A DNA stretch of 64,000 bases from Ktedonobacter racemifer DSM 44963 (GCF_000178855.1 NZ_ADVG01000003.1:1-64000), one strand, 5' to 3'. Shown: positions 35,871 to 46,025, counted from the first letter of the stretch. Made by a program: numbers and translations. The notes: generated by a model from the letters alone, not told the origin.

Positions 35871-37785
35871 TTAAGCAGCCTCCTTTGGGGTGAGCGTGAC
35901 AGTGTAGCCAAGCTGCTCGAGACGGCGAATATGGTGCCGCTCCAGGCGATTTTTCTCTAAGTGATCAAAGTAATCCGCTCCCAGGTCCTGGTAGGGTTTC
36001 TTGGTGCGCAAGACGTGATAGATGATGATTAGCAGCTTGTGCTCCAGAGCCACAAGGGCTTTTTTCTTCCCCCGACGACGGGCCAGGCGCTGATAGAAGG
36101 CGGACAGATAGCTGCCTTTGGTCCGGGCAGCAGCCCAGGCCGCCTCCCCTAAGAGCGCACGCAGATACGTATTGCCCTGCGTCGCCTTCCCACTCAGACG
36201 CTTGCCCGCACTCTGCTTGTTGCCTGGGCAGTAGGATAGGCCGCGGGCGAGGTACTGCATAAACAGCCCTTTTCCCCCGGCCCTCCTCCGAACGCCGCAT
36301 GCGAGTTTCCAGGCACGGCGCTCTCCAGTGCTTCTCTGTTTCCAGTGAGTCTTCCTTCAGTTATGGCAGAAGCGCATCTCGCGCACCTCCCTGAGAGGAA
36401 GACTCCAAGCACCTGCTTGGCTTCCCCCTGTGGCCAGCTCTCCTGGCTTCCCTGATCGGGCGTGACTCCGACGAGTACTATCCAAGCTCCGTAACCATGA
36501 GGGTCTCCCCTTTTAGGTCATCCTGCATTCCGTCACTTGAGTACGTACGAGCACAACGTAGGTGTTCCACTCATCCCCTTCAAGAGACTCGCTGTCCATC
36601 ATCTCGCCTCACGAAAGGTGGAGTGTCGGCATCTGAGTTCACTCCATGAGGCGACACCGCTCTTAGACGCTGTAGCGATGGGTGTGGGCATACACCGATT
36701 GGGGATTGGAATTTGAGCAGTGTAGCTCTCACCATATTGCACGGGTCTTGCGAGACGGTTCCATAAGCGTCTTCTGGTTTCCTCTCGCTTTCAGTGGCAT
36801 GCTCTTGTCCCCGTTGTCTTTCGACTCAAGGTAAGCCATTGACCCAAGAACCTCCTTTCGAGTTCCTCCTGGCTGCGCCAGGGATACTCAAGTGCGTGAT
36901 ACAGCGCACTACGCCCGCCCAGGAGGCCAGGTGTTTGTCAGAAGGAAAGCGTGTCATATCTATCCCAATCTCTGCCAGAATCCCAGCGGCAGTGGTGGCT
37001 TGCAACCCGGTAATCGTCACGACTAACTCCACGGCCTCCTCAAACGGATGCGAACGTTGCTCGATCTCTTGCTCAACTTGAGCGATGGACTGGTCCAGAA
37101 AGTCAATATGAGCCAGGATGCGCTGGAGCAGAAAGCGATGGTGCGGTTGCACACGTCCGTCCAGGGCCAGGCGCAGATCGGAGAGCTTGGCGCGCAGCCG
37201 TCCGCGGGCCAGGGCAGCCAATGTCTCGGCATCCTGCTCTCCGGCTACCACGGCGTCGAGCATATCGCGTCCACTCTTGCCTAAGACATCGGTCGCTACG
37301 ACTGCCAATTTGAGGTTGGCTCCCTCCAGCACCTTCTGGAGCCGGTTGACCTCTTGATTGCGTTCTTGCACCTGGGTCTTGCGGTAGCGGGTCAGTTCCC
37401 GCAGTTCTCGTGTCGGCTTCGGCGGAATAAAGCTCGCCTGAAGCAACCCATGCCGCAACAAGTCTGCCAGCCATTCACTGTCCTTTACGTCTGTCTTTCG
37501 TCCCGGCACAGCCTTCATATGCTGAGCATTGACCAGGATGATCTCTCGTCCTTCTTCCAACAGGTTAAAAATCGGATGCCAAAACACACCCGTGCTTTCC
37601 ATGGCGACGACGGTTACCCCTTGCTCCTGTAGCCAATCGTCGAGTCGGAGCAGATCACTGGTCATGGTCGTAAAGGTACGCGTCTCTTTCTGGAGATGCC
37701 CATTGGCTTGTGTGATCGCGATGGTAGTCACAGCCGTCTTCTGATGGGCGTCGATGGCAGCACAGCGTTCATAGACCACCTGCAT
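35871..37785 (-). CDS. IS110 transposase copy B, two exons joined across an intron
   Basis: Exon 1 (37785 to 36910, 292 codons) starts MQVVYERCAAIDAHQKTAVT after AGGAGG and carries the DEDD RuvC-like acidic residues (AAIDAHQ, VVAMESTGVFW, GRKTDVKDSEWLADLLRHG), a coiled-coil region and the Tnp domain up to LASWAGV. Exon 2 (36230 to 35871) continues CPGNKQSAGKRLSGKATQGN to the stop. Spliced length is 411 aa, normal for IS110. Removal of 36231-36909 restores the frame and the conserved Ser-containing motif. IS110 transposases act with a structured RNA made from the element's non-coding end. Unspliced mRNA would end soon after WAGV. Confidence 0.85.
36231..36909 (-). ncRNA. ORF-less group II intron in IS110 transposase, copy B
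   Basis: The 679-nt intron is the counterpart of 20352-21030. It begins GTGCG at 36909 and ends CTAC at 36231, with the domain V hairpin at 36323 to 36290. The host exons are complete in this copy, so this is the one where splicing would restore a full transposase. Confidence 0.85.
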
Positions 37786-37965
37786 AACACACCTCCTCGT
37801 GATGAATTTACTTTCTACTGTGGGTGGTGAAGCTGGGTGCGAAAAAACGGACAAGGTTCCTCCACGTGCTCATGGCAACAGTCATTCCTGCTGGATGCAC
37901 CCCGGTCAGCTTTTGGCTCGAACTGAGAGTATCACTTTAGGTACAACCACTGGTGCTCATCACCC
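37786..37965 (-). other. IS110 non-coding end, possible bridge RNA region
   Basis: About 180 bp upstream of the complete IS110 gene carry no frame. In IS110 elements the non-coding end next to the transposase start encodes the bridge RNA. I did not fold it, so this is placement-based inference. Confidence 0.3.
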
Positions 37966-37968
37966 CCC

Positions 37969-39395
37969 TCAGTATAATCCATTTTCATGCGCATTCCTGT
38001 CGCTCTGCGACATCCCGCTTTTGGCCAAATAAATGGTCACATGCGCAGGAGCCACGAGAGTCCGCAAAGGGCTAAGTAAAACAAGCGCGAAGGGAGCATC
38101 TTGATTGAGTCCAATCTGACGGATGCGCCCCCAAGCATCAAGGAGTAGAAAGCCACTCACATGAAAGACATCGCGCACCATACGTAAAGGTCCGTAGTGT
38201 TGCATGGCAGAGGCCGTTCCTGCCAACCACAGTTGTGCCCAGACGACGACATTGTGGGCCAAGCTTCCCAGGAGCATGACCATCTGTTGCGCTTCAAAGC
38301 ACTTCTTGCCGCGTTTGCCGAGAGAGAAGCCCTGTTTGTTGCCTTTGAAAGAGGTCTCGACTCCGCCACCGCGCTGGTCGTAGAGGCGCACATGGGTAAG
38401 CAGCAATTCCTTGGCGGGATCAAGACTGCAGGCAAGCGAGACTTCGCTCAGTTCCTCGACCTCGGCGGGCGACAAGCTGGAAATCAGGACCGCGATGCCC
38501 CACTGTCCATTGGGCTTGCGTTTGCGGATCGCAATGCGGACCACGGGGCGTACATATTCAGACGCTTCCAGTTCGACCCAGCCCACTTGTCGGCCTGGTT
38601 CATCAGGATCGTCCACCCAACGGGTGACGGAGGCTGCCAGTCGAGCGGCACGTTGGCCAGAGTAATCCTTGCACAGGATCTGGTAGCCTCGGCTGAGAGC
38701 CCAGTTCACATCGTCCAGGCTGCCTCCTCCCGCATCTACCCGAAGCAGGATGCGAGTGCGTTTGGCTTCATCGAGCCCCAGCGTCTGCTCGGCGGCTTGC
38801 ACCAGGGGGACAAATGCCTCAGCCAGCTTGGTCCGACCCTCAAAAAGCTGATCGACCACCACTTCTGCGTAGCGAGTCGCCAGAACTCGACCCAATTGGC
38901 GTCCACGGCGGTTGCGCGCCCCGGCAAAATGGCCTTTGGTCGCCAAAGCCGCCTTTTTGCCACAGGGCAGGCCGGTAAGGTCAACATCCAGGATCTGAAA
39001 CTGTCGATGGTAGTCATGCCGATACCCTGGCTGTGCTGTTGGTAGATGTGCTTCATCGCTTGCTCCATCTGCTTGACCGTCTCGGCGGTGCAGGCCGAGA
39101 GTGTCTCCTGGACCACCGATTGTTCTGCGCAGCGGCTTCGTCCAAACGCCTGTTGCAACGCGCGGTCGCTCCTCAAACGGCTGTTGATCTCTACCAGTCC
39201 TGCGGCGCCTGCCAGGATACTGATGAAAGCGTCAGAGAGTTTCTCAAACGGCGTGTCCTTCACGGTCTTCTGCGGAATCTGAACGAGCTTTCGGATCGGT
39301 GCCAACAGGTCCAGGGTGCGCAGCTTGATGCCCACCGCAGCCAGGCTCGCACATCCCGTAAAACGTTGGGTCAGTTTCATCGTAGATTCTGTCAT
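37969..39395 (-). pseudogene. IS1380-like DDE transposase, frameshifted
   Basis: ATG 39395 (preceded by AGAGGAG) opens MTESTMKLTQRFTGCASLAA; the frame holds to GIGMTTID near 38997. One base is then missing, and the sequence continues in the next frame as QFQILDVDLTGLPCGKKAAL, KGHFAGARNRRGRQLGRVLA, then RVDAGGGSLDDVNWALSRGY and the late Glu-bearing YDQRGGGVETSFKGNKQG. All domain parts are present, so only the frameshift disables it. Inverted TTTTGGCCAAA sequences near 38022 and 39500 may be the element ends; the last codons would then be outside it. Confidence 0.7.
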
Positions 39396-39580
39396 GATGA
39401 TGGTTCTCCTCTTGCTGGTTTGACTTTCTGCAAGAGCTATAGACCATCTTCTTTTTCTTTGCAAACTCTTCTTGCGACAAGCTTGCTGTCACTATTTTGG
39501 CCAAAATTTACGTTGGACAAAGCCGATATGAAATGTGCCTGGATAGCTCACCTGATGTAAATTGTGGAATTATGTGGGTC

Positions 39581-40432
39581 GGTATTGTCAACTTGCTGGT
39601 TGAAGTGGGGGTAATTGCTGAGGTATAAAGAGGGAACAAGTTGCAGAGCAGTGGGAAGCTTGGGATATTCAGCAGTTAGCCAACCAGTTTCACTCCGGTG
39701 ATCTCACTCCAGGTCTGAAATCGGACCAGCAAAGTGGCACGGTATTCCCCGGCACGCAAACGGTGTCGTCGCGGTTGGAAATGTTGAGAGATAGGGCCGA
39801 AGGCGGAGAGAAAGCGTTGGGCCAGCTTGGCTGATTTGAAGCGCCGCATCTTCTTTTCACGCAATCGCGTGGGTTGGTGTGAGTTTTCCGCTCGATTGTT
39901 CAATCCTTTGTGCTGCCGATGCTCCACACCAGGCAGGATCTCGCGTTTGGCCGCACCATAGCTCCTGAGCTTGTCCGTGATGATGACACGCGGTACGTAT
40001 TGCAGCCTTACGCGCAGCTTGCGAAAAAATCTCTTGGCGGCCTTTTTATTGCGATGGCTCTGGACCAGGATATCGAGCACATTGCCATCTTGATCCACCG
40101 CTCGCCACAGATAGTGCCTCTCGCCACGGATCGTGAGGACTACCTCGTCCATGTGCCACTTATCCCCACAGCGCGGGCGACGACGTCGTAGTTCATTGGC
40201 ATAGGTCTGCCCAAACTTCAAACACCATTGACGCACCGTTTCATAGCTCACCACGATCCCACGTTGTGCAAGAAGCTCTTCCACATCACGAAAACTGAGC
40301 GAGAAACGGAAATACAACCACACCGCATGGCTGATAATTTCCGGTGGGAAGCGGTAACCTTTGTAATTGGGAGTAGTGGTATGTGTTTTCATGGAGTTAC
40401 TTTATCAACTTCGTTACCAAGTTGACAATACC
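39581..40432 (-). mobile_element. IS6 family element, type A (852 bp)
   Basis: GGTATTGTCAACTT at 39581 and AAGTTGACAATACC ending at 40432 bound one transposase. This is the only full copy; remnants lie at 45447-46025 and 56406-56939, and the family A MITEs share these ends. No 8-bp target duplication is visible. Confidence 0.88.
39676..40392 (-). CDS. IS6 family transposase, type A
   Basis: The 238-aa transposase has the IS6 layout: YRFPPEIISHAVWLYFRFSL, then the helix-turn-helix RDVEELLAQRGIVVSYETVR, DKWHMDEVVLTIRGERHYLW (first Asp), VPRVIITDKLRSYGAAKREI (second Asp) and NNRAENSHQPTRLREKKMRR (Glu). All are intact. It is the likely source of activity for the MITE family A copies, because they carry the same terminal sequence. 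Confidence 0.9.
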   Translation of the reverse strand: MKTHTTTPNYKGYRFPPEIISHAVWLYFRFSLSFRDVEELLAQRGIVVSYETVRQWCLKFGQTYANELRRRRPRCGDKWHMDEVVLTIRGERHYLWRAVDQDGNVLDILVQSHRNKKAAKRFFRKLRVRLQYVPRVIITDKLRSYGAAKREILPGVEHRQHKGLNNRAENSHQPTRLREKKMRRFKSAKLAQRFLSAFGPISQHFQPRRHRLRAGEYRATLLVRFQTWSEITGVKLVG

Positions 40433-40542
40433 TTTTTTTGCCTAGCATCCACTTTTTTTGAGTTCCTCATCACTCCGGTGGTTCTATGGGAAGCTCAAAA
40501 ATCCGGGATGACTCATAACAAAAAGGTAGTATCAACGTAACC

Positions 40543-41940
40543 CTAAGAGTCGAGCGTCATAAACAGTGCCTTGAGCCCTTCAGCCAGGGTGGGATGCGTG
40601 AAAATGCCATCTCTCAAGGCGGTGTAGGGCAGCTTGCCCATCATCGCTACCTGGATGATGGTCATAATCTCGCCGCCTTCTGCTCCCAGGATGGCACAGC
40701 CCAAAATTTGTTGGGTATCGGCATCGACGATGGCCTTCATGAAGCCGCGCGTCTCGCCGGTTTCTACGGCACGGGACACGGCGTTCATGGGCAATTTGGC
40801 CACCCGGATGTTGCGACCCTGTTTTCTGGCCTTGTTTTCGGTCAGGCCAACTCGCCCAAGCTGGGGATCGATGAAGATGGTATGGGGGACCAGGCGACCT
40901 CGTGTGCTGGCGTTGCCCTGCTCAAGCAGGTTGGTGCGCACAATGCGGAAATCATCTAAAGAGACGTGGGTGAAAGCAGGCCCACCTTTGACATCTCCCA
41001 GCGCATAGATGCCAGGAACGTTCGTTTCCAGGCGCTCATTGACCTGGATGTAGCCATCTTTGTCGAGGCGTATGCCAGCAGCTTCAGGGGTGAGCGCTTC
41101 CGTGTTGGGGACACGACCGGTTGCCGCCAGCAGATGCGAGCCGGTAATCTGCTGTTCTCCCTGAGGCGTGCGTACGGTCAACCGCATGCGCCCACCGTCC
41201 AGTGGCTCAATCTGTTGCGGCATTGTTTCGGTCAAGACCGTGATCCCTTCCTCGCGCAAAATCTTCGTGATTTCGTTAGAGACATCTTCATCCTCGTTCA
41301 TGAGTAAGCGTGGACGAGGCTGAATGATCGTGACCTGGCTGCCAAAGCGGCGAAACATCTGCCCGAACTCCAGCCCGATATAGCCGCCACCAGTGATGAG
41401 CAGGTGTTCGGGGAGCGTATCCAGTTCCATGATCGTGGTGGAATTGAGCACAGGGACACTCTCGGCGCCTTTGATCGTGAGTTGTTCTGGTCGGTCCCCG
41501 GTATCGATAAAAATCAGTGGCGCGGTGATCTCTCGCCTCTCGCCGTCCTTGAGAGAGATCTCAAGCGTCTTCGGAGCGATAAAATGGGCCTCGCCCATTA
41601 GCAGATCGAGACCCCGTCCTTGCAGCGCTGTCAGGCGGCTCTCGTGGCTGTTGCGAACACCCTCGACTATGCCTTGTTTGCGTTGGCGGACGGTCCGCAG
41701 ATCGACCGAAATGGGGCCGGCGTGAACACCGTACTCGGCCCCACGTCTTGCCTGATAGGCGAGGCGTGCGCTGGCGACCATCGTTTTTGTCGGGGTACAG
41801 CCGAAGTTCACACAGACACCGCCTATCTGGTCGCGCTCGATGAGCGCCACTTTCCGGCCTGCTTTTGCAAAATCGATTGGGAAGAATCTACCGCCCTTAC
41901 TGGCGCCGATCACAATTACATCATAGTTTGTCGAAGTCAT
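40543..41940 (-). CDS. pyridine nucleotide-disulfide oxidoreductase, paralogue
   Basis: The 465-aa protein is a close paralogue of the product of 17489-18883, alike along its whole length: VIGASKGGR, redox pair C43/C48 (GGVCVNFGC), GGGYIGLEFGQMF, YALGDVKGGPAFTH and HPTLAEGL. It stands alone here, without the Mo protein, FNR or DUF6510 genes. AAGGAG precedes ATG 41940. Presence of a second gene without the operon suggests duplication or transfer and a more general disulfide reductase role. Substrate unknown. Confidence 0.88.
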   Translation of the reverse strand: MTSTNYDVIVIGASKGGRFFPIDFAKAGRKVALIERDQIGGVCVNFGCTPTKTMVASARLAYQARRGAEYGVHAGPISVDLRTVRQRKQGIVEGVRNSHESRLTALQGRGLDLLMGEAHFIAPKTLEISLKDGERREITAPLIFIDTGDRPEQLTIKGAESVPVLNSTTIMELDTLPEHLLITGGGYIGLEFGQMFRRFGSQVTIIQPRPRLLMNEDEDVSNEITKILREEGITVLTETMPQQIEPLDGGRMRLTVRTPQGEQQITGSHLLAATGRVPNTEALTPEAAGIRLDKDGYIQVNERLETNVPGIYALGDVKGGPAFTHVSLDDFRIVRTNLLEQGNASTRGRLVPHTIFIDPQLGRVGLTENKARKQGRNIRVAKLPMNAVSRAVETGETRGFMKAIVDADTQQILGCAILGAEGGEIMTIIQVAMMGKLPYTALRDGIFTHPTLAEGLKALFMTLDS

Positions 41941-42041
41941 TTGTGTTCATCTCCTTCTGGTGAGGCTGCCAGGGCTAAGGATACATCGGCTCCGGTAGCC
42001 GTTCTTGTTAAGTTTGAGTCTGAGAGCGCCCTCGACGATAC

Positions 42042-42816
42042 GGTAGTGGTTAGATGGTAAGTGATAAGCCCAAATTATACTGAACAATAAACCACTTGGT
42101 AACCATTTCATGAGATTCGTCAGATTTGGAAAAGGACAACGTTTGTCGAACGTAGCAGCCTACTCGTTGACGCAAGGTGTTGTTCCAGCGTTCCATATGC
42201 GCAGTCTCCCCAGTTTCCTTCCCAACACAATGATGGGTTTCAGTTGGGAATACGTACTGATAGGCATGCCAAAAATCACTGAAGGTATGGCAGTGTTTGT
42301 ATTCATGCGGGATGGCTTGCCAAAGCCGAAGACAGGTCGCTTTGCTTCGGTCTCCAATAGCAAAGGCAACGATTTGGCGGGTTCGGCGGCACATTGCCGT
42401 CTACAACCACCGCGCCTGGTCTTTTTTGCGCACAAAACTCCACATTTCATCGAGTTCGAGCACATCATCTGGGTCGCAGGCGGAAGGGTTTCTTTGACAT
42501 CAGGCGAGTTCTGGACGTGCGCTTTGAGCCACCCCGCAATGGTTGACCGTGCCATGGCAAAGATTCGTGCCACTCCACGTAGGCTATACCGTTCCAGATA
42601 AGCCCGCAGCACGGTTTGTTGCTCAGTTTCTGAAGACGCTTACTGGCGTGAGAACACGATAGGTGCCACAGTCCTTGCAGTGGTATTGAGCATTTCCACA
42701 ACGATTGGCTCCATTTTTGACAATATTTGTACTTCTACAGACACGGCAAACGTGTATCATCGTTTCTTGAGTCATAACCCCAATTCTATCTCATCACTTA
42801 CCACCTAACCACTACC
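42042..42816 (-). pseudogene. IS1 family element with frameshifted transposase (775 bp)
   Basis: Ends GGTAGTGGTTAGATGGTAAG (left) and the inverse of GGTAGTGGTTAGGTGGTAAG (right) enclose an InsA-like zinc-finger start (VCRVCRSTNIVKNGANRCGN, CKDCGTYRV), an HTH segment (ERYSLRGVARIFAMARSTIA) and an InsB-like DDE part (FAIGDRSKATCLRLW, CHTFSDFWHAYQYV, ETAHMERWNNTLRQRVGCYV). The size matches IS1. The pieces lie in at least three frames, more than the single natural InsA/InsB shift, so it is probably inactive. Confidence 0.8.
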
Positions 42817-42922
42817 CACCTGAGCAGTTATTCCCGGGGACAGCGACGAAGAACGGTCTCAAGTCATATCACTGATGAGCTAAACCTCGTTGCACATCCC
42901 GTGAGACGCAGGCGTCCAAAGA

Positions 42923-43081
42923 GGTCTTGTCAACTTCCAAAATTGTTGATGAGCTCTCACAGCTCCGACGTTATTTTCGCCAGGGTTCTCCTGACTATCA
43001 GGTCAGAGATAGAGAGCTCTCTCCACGTTGCGGCCATTTTTGGCATGGAAGCTCTACAACTTTGGCTGAGTTGACAATACC
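42923..43081 (+). mobile_element. MITE family A, diverged copy (159 bp)
   Basis: GGTCTTGTCAACTT and GAGTTGACAATACC bound a unit whose interior has drifted from the other copies but keeps GTTGATGAGCTC and AGCTCTACAA at the same places. It ends 18 bp before the quinone oxidoreductase stop. Confidence 0.75.
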
Positions 43082-43098
43082 GGAAGATGAGATTACGT

Positions 43099-44037
43099 TC
43101 ACCCTTCCAGGCTAAGCACAATTTTTCCCTGGTGGTGCCGTGTCTCCAAGCGCTCGTGAGCCTGGCTGGCCTTTTCCAAAGGAAACACCTGGTCGAGGTG
43201 GACCGTCAACTGACCGGCATCGACGAGCTTCGTTAGTTCGGCCAATTGTTGTCCATCGGGGCGGTAGTAGAGCAATTGCGTATCAATGTGACGGGTAGGT
43301 GTTACCTGCTCAAGATCAACAATCGTGACGAACCGCCCACCATCACGCACAACCTTCAGACTTCTTGCCGCCGTCTCTCCACCAACACAGTCCAGAACTG
43401 CATCGATACCCTTGGGATGAGCCGCCTGGACCACGCTCGCGAAGTCCGTCTGTGCGTAATCAATGAGTTCACTGGCTCCAAGCTGCTGAAGGTATGGATG
43501 GTTCTTACTGCTCGCAGTGGCAATGACGTGGACTCCTAAATGAGCAGCAAGCTGAACGGCAAGCGTGCCTGTTCCTCCAGCCGCACCGGTAATCAGGAGC
43601 GTTTCTCCTCTCTGCATCTTCAGCACTTCATAGATTGCCTGGTAAGCGGTAAGCCCGCCGATAGGAAGCGCGGCTGCGTGCAAGGCATCGAGAGAGGATG
43701 GAGCTGGCGCGACGAGATGTGCAGGAACAGCGACAGACTGGGCATAATGACCAATGCCGACCTGATACGTCGTAGAGATCACGCGGGTTCCTACGTTCAG
43801 CCCGGTCACCGCAGCCCCTACCTGTTCAATGATCCCTGCTGATTCCCAACCAAGAATGAGCGGAAACTGTTGTCCTTCCAGCGTCAGGCTCCCCTGCCGC
43901 GCCTTCACATCCCACATTCCAACACCTGCTGCCTGAACGTGAATAATGACCTGGTCCGGGCCACAGGTTGGCGCAGGCAGGTCCATGAGCGTGAGACGAT
44001 CAGGCCCGCCAAAGGCGGTAATGGCGATAGCTTGCAT
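43099..44037 (-). CDS. NADPH:quinone oxidoreductase (MDR family)
   Basis: The 312-aa zinc-free medium-chain dehydrogenase/reductase has an N-terminal GroES-like part (FGGPDRLTLMDLPAPTCGPD, ILGWESAGIIEQVGAAVTGL) and a Rossmann domain with TGAAGGTGTLAVQLAAHLG, ATASSKNHPYLQQLGASELI and DAVLDCVGGE. No catalytic or structural zinc Cys cluster is present, which places it with quinone oxidoreductase/zeta-crystallin types. These reduce quinones or activated enones with NADPH. AGGGA lies upstream of ATG 44037. It appears monocistronic between mobile elements. Confidence 0.88.
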   Translation of the reverse strand: MQAIAITAFGGPDRLTLMDLPAPTCGPDQVIIHVQAAGVGMWDVKARQGSLTLEGQQFPLILGWESAGIIEQVGAAVTGLNVGTRVISTTYQVGIGHYAQSVAVPAHLVAPAPSSLDALHAAALPIGGLTAYQAIYEVLKMQRGETLLITGAAGGTGTLAVQLAAHLGVHVIATASSKNHPYLQQLGASELIDYAQTDFASVVQAAHPKGIDAVLDCVGGETAARSLKVVRDGGRFVTIVDLEQVTPTRHIDTQLLYYRPDGQQLAELTKLVDAGQLTVHLDQVFPLEKASQAHERLETRHHQGKIVLSLEG

Positions 44038-44197
44038 ATGTTGTCCCTTGTCCTTTCACAATTCTTTTTTTCTTTTCGTTCTACCAACGTTACATATGTC
44101 TCCTAGAGAAGTCAGGCGGATTCTTTCAAACGGAGAGACTTTCTCTCCGTATGCTGCTTTCTGCCAGGATATGATGAGACGAGTGTGAACAAATGAG

Positions 44198-44288
44198 GTC
44201 GTGTTGCAAAAAATGTAAAGCTCAGCACATTGGGTAGAGCCACATTACCTGCACCACTTTCTCAGCCCAATTTTTTTTGCAACACGAC
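44198..44288. mobile_element. MITE family B, copy 1 (91 bp)
   Basis: GTCGTGTTGCAAAAAATG at the left and the inverse TTTTTTTTGCAACACGAC at the right, with AAGCTCAGCA inside, form a short imperfect hairpin element. The ends resemble those of the IS6 type B element 220 bp away. Confidence 0.7.
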
Positions 44289-44508
44289 TATTCATGCTCG
44301 CTCCCTCTGGACATCTCCTTTATCTGCTTCTTGAAGAAACTTTCTTTTCCTGACACGAGAAGCATACTCCAATAATGATCTTGTCAAAAGAGCCATTTTC
44401 AGGTAGGCTAAAGGGGCCATTGAAGAAAGATTTCAATCCGTGTCAAGACGTTCAGGAACGCAGATACAGTATGCCGAAAGGCCGGAAATCACTCTCGACC
44501 AGAACACA

Positions 44509-45446
44509 GGCTGTGTTGCAAAAATTCTAAGAGAGACCCATTCTAAGAGAAACCCATGGGGAATGTGAAGCCCCGCTTCCCGTTCAGCTTAGGCGGCCAC
44601 GCCAAACAGGCGGGCAATGAAGGTGATCTGCAGGCGGATGTCTCCTTTGTCCACCCCTCTGATTTGCCCCTTACGAAGCATGTTCATCACCTCGTATCCC
44701 TGGAGCGTTCGTTCTGCTGTTTCAACAGAAAAGAAGCCCATCCCTGGCTTGACCAGCCGTTTGATGAAGCGATGATCTTGCTCGATCCGGTTATTCAAGT
44801 ATTTGACCTGCCTCAGTTCGACGGACGCGGGAAGAACTCCAGCAGCTTTGAGGTCCGCAATGGCCTTGGGATAGGCCGCATTTTTATCAACATTGACCAC
44901 GCGAGGAGCCGATGGAGCAGTATTGAGGCGAGCCAGCGCGGTGCGCTGAACCACCGGTTCCTCGATCGGACGTGCTTGAGAAGCTGAAGAGGCAGCCACA
45001 TACAGTGCTTTGCAGAAAAAGCGTTTGGCGGCTTCGGCATCCCGCGTTGGACTCAAGAGAAACTCGAGTGTGTTCCCTTCGGAATCGACCGCTCGATACA
45101 GGTACATCCAAGCTTTGCGGACTTTGATGTAGGTCTCATCGACTCGCCAGGAATCTGTCGTCGGCTTGAGGTGAGGTCGGCAGCGTTTCTCCAACTCAGG
45201 TGCATACTGTTGGACCCACCGGAAGATCGTCGTATGGTCAATTGCGAGCCCTCGTTCAGCCATCATCTCCTCGAGGTTTCGGTAGCTGAGAGCATAGCGT
45301 AGATACCAGCGGACACAGAGCAAGATCATGTCCGCTTCAAAATGACGCCATTTGAAAGGGGGGGTTCCATCCATACCAGTGCTTCCTTCCCATCTTCAAA
45401 ATAAGCCCAAGCTTATCATGCTCCTCCTTCTTTTTGCAACACAGCC
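44509..45446 (-). mobile_element. IS6 family element, type B (938 bp)
   Basis: GGCTGTGTTGCAAAAA at 44509 and TTTTTGCAACACAGCC ending at 45446 bound a single transposase. It sits directly against a truncated type A element, so it inserted into that copy. Flanking 8-mers do not match. Confidence 0.88.
44589..45374 (-). CDS. IS6 family transposase, type B
   Basis: The 261-aa transposase begins MDGTPPFKWRHFEADMILLC and has the IS6 helix-turn-helix (YRNLEEMMAERGLAIDHTTI), then SWRVDETYIKVRKAWMYLYR (Asp), APRVVNVDKNAAYPKAIADL (Asp) and LNNRIEQDHRFIKRLVKPGM (Glu). The catalytic triad and frame are intact. A 30-residue insertion rich in Ala and Pro between the first and second Asp makes it slightly longer than type A. 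Confidence 0.9.
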   Translation of the reverse strand: MDGTPPFKWRHFEADMILLCVRWYLRYALSYRNLEEMMAERGLAIDHTTIFRWVQQYAPELEKRCRPHLKPTTDSWRVDETYIKVRKAWMYLYRAVDSEGNTLEFLLSPTRDAEAAKRFFCKALYVAASSASQARPIEEPVVQRTALARLNTAPSAPRVVNVDKNAAYPKAIADLKAAGVLPASVELRQVKYLNNRIEQDHRFIKRLVKPGMGFFSVETAERTLQGYEVMNMLRKGQIRGVDKGDIRLQITFIARLFGVAA

Positions 45447-46025
45447 CGCGTAGGTTGGTGCGAATTTTCAGCACGATTGTTCAACACGCGAGTGCTGACG
45501 ATGCTCCACGCCAGGCAAGGTTTCGCGTTTCGCCGCCCCATAACTCTTCAGCTTATCGGTAATGATCACGCGTGGAACGTAGTGTAACCCTTTGAGAAGC
45601 TTGCGGAAAAATCGTTTCGCAGCCTTCTTGTTGCGTCGGCTTTGCACAAGGATGTCGAGCACGTTGCCATCCTGATCTACAGCCCTCCAGAGAGAGTGCG
45701 TTTTCCCGTTCATCTTCAGATAGACGCGCATCCAGGTGCCATGTGTCGCCACAACGAGGGCGGCGACGACGTAACTCATTGGCATCGGTCTGCCCAAACT
45801 TCAAGCACCACTGCCGCACGGTTTCATAGGTCACGACGATCCCTCGCTGTGCCAGCAGTTCTTCGACATCACGCGCAACTGAGCGAAAAGCGAAAATACA
45901 GCCAGATGGCGTGGCTAATGATTTCCGGAGGGTAACGAAAGCCTTTCTATGTGGGGGCAACGATGTTTGTTTTCATGAGGTTATTTTAGCACCATGTTTC
46001 GCCACACCGTCACGTTGACAATACC
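45447..46025 (-). pseudogene. IS6 type A remnant
   Basis: The right end GTTGACAATACC (to 46025) and the 5' two thirds of the transposase gene remain, but with frame breaks: MPPHRKAFVTLRKS, VEELLAQRGIVVTYETVRQW, then in another frame THSLWRAVDQDGNVLDILVQ and VPRVIITDKLKSYGAAKRET. The 3' third is replaced by the type B element at 45446. Confidence 0.8.

Larger units (their letters stand above)
33528..37468. repeat. large inverted duplication, copy B
   Basis: This block of about 3.94 kb is the reverse of 19792-25219 without the IS701-like insertion. It retains the IS110 gene with intron, glyoxalase fragment, palindrome and MocR gene. The IS110 gene continues beyond the repeat to a complete 5' end at 37785. 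Confidence 0.88.
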
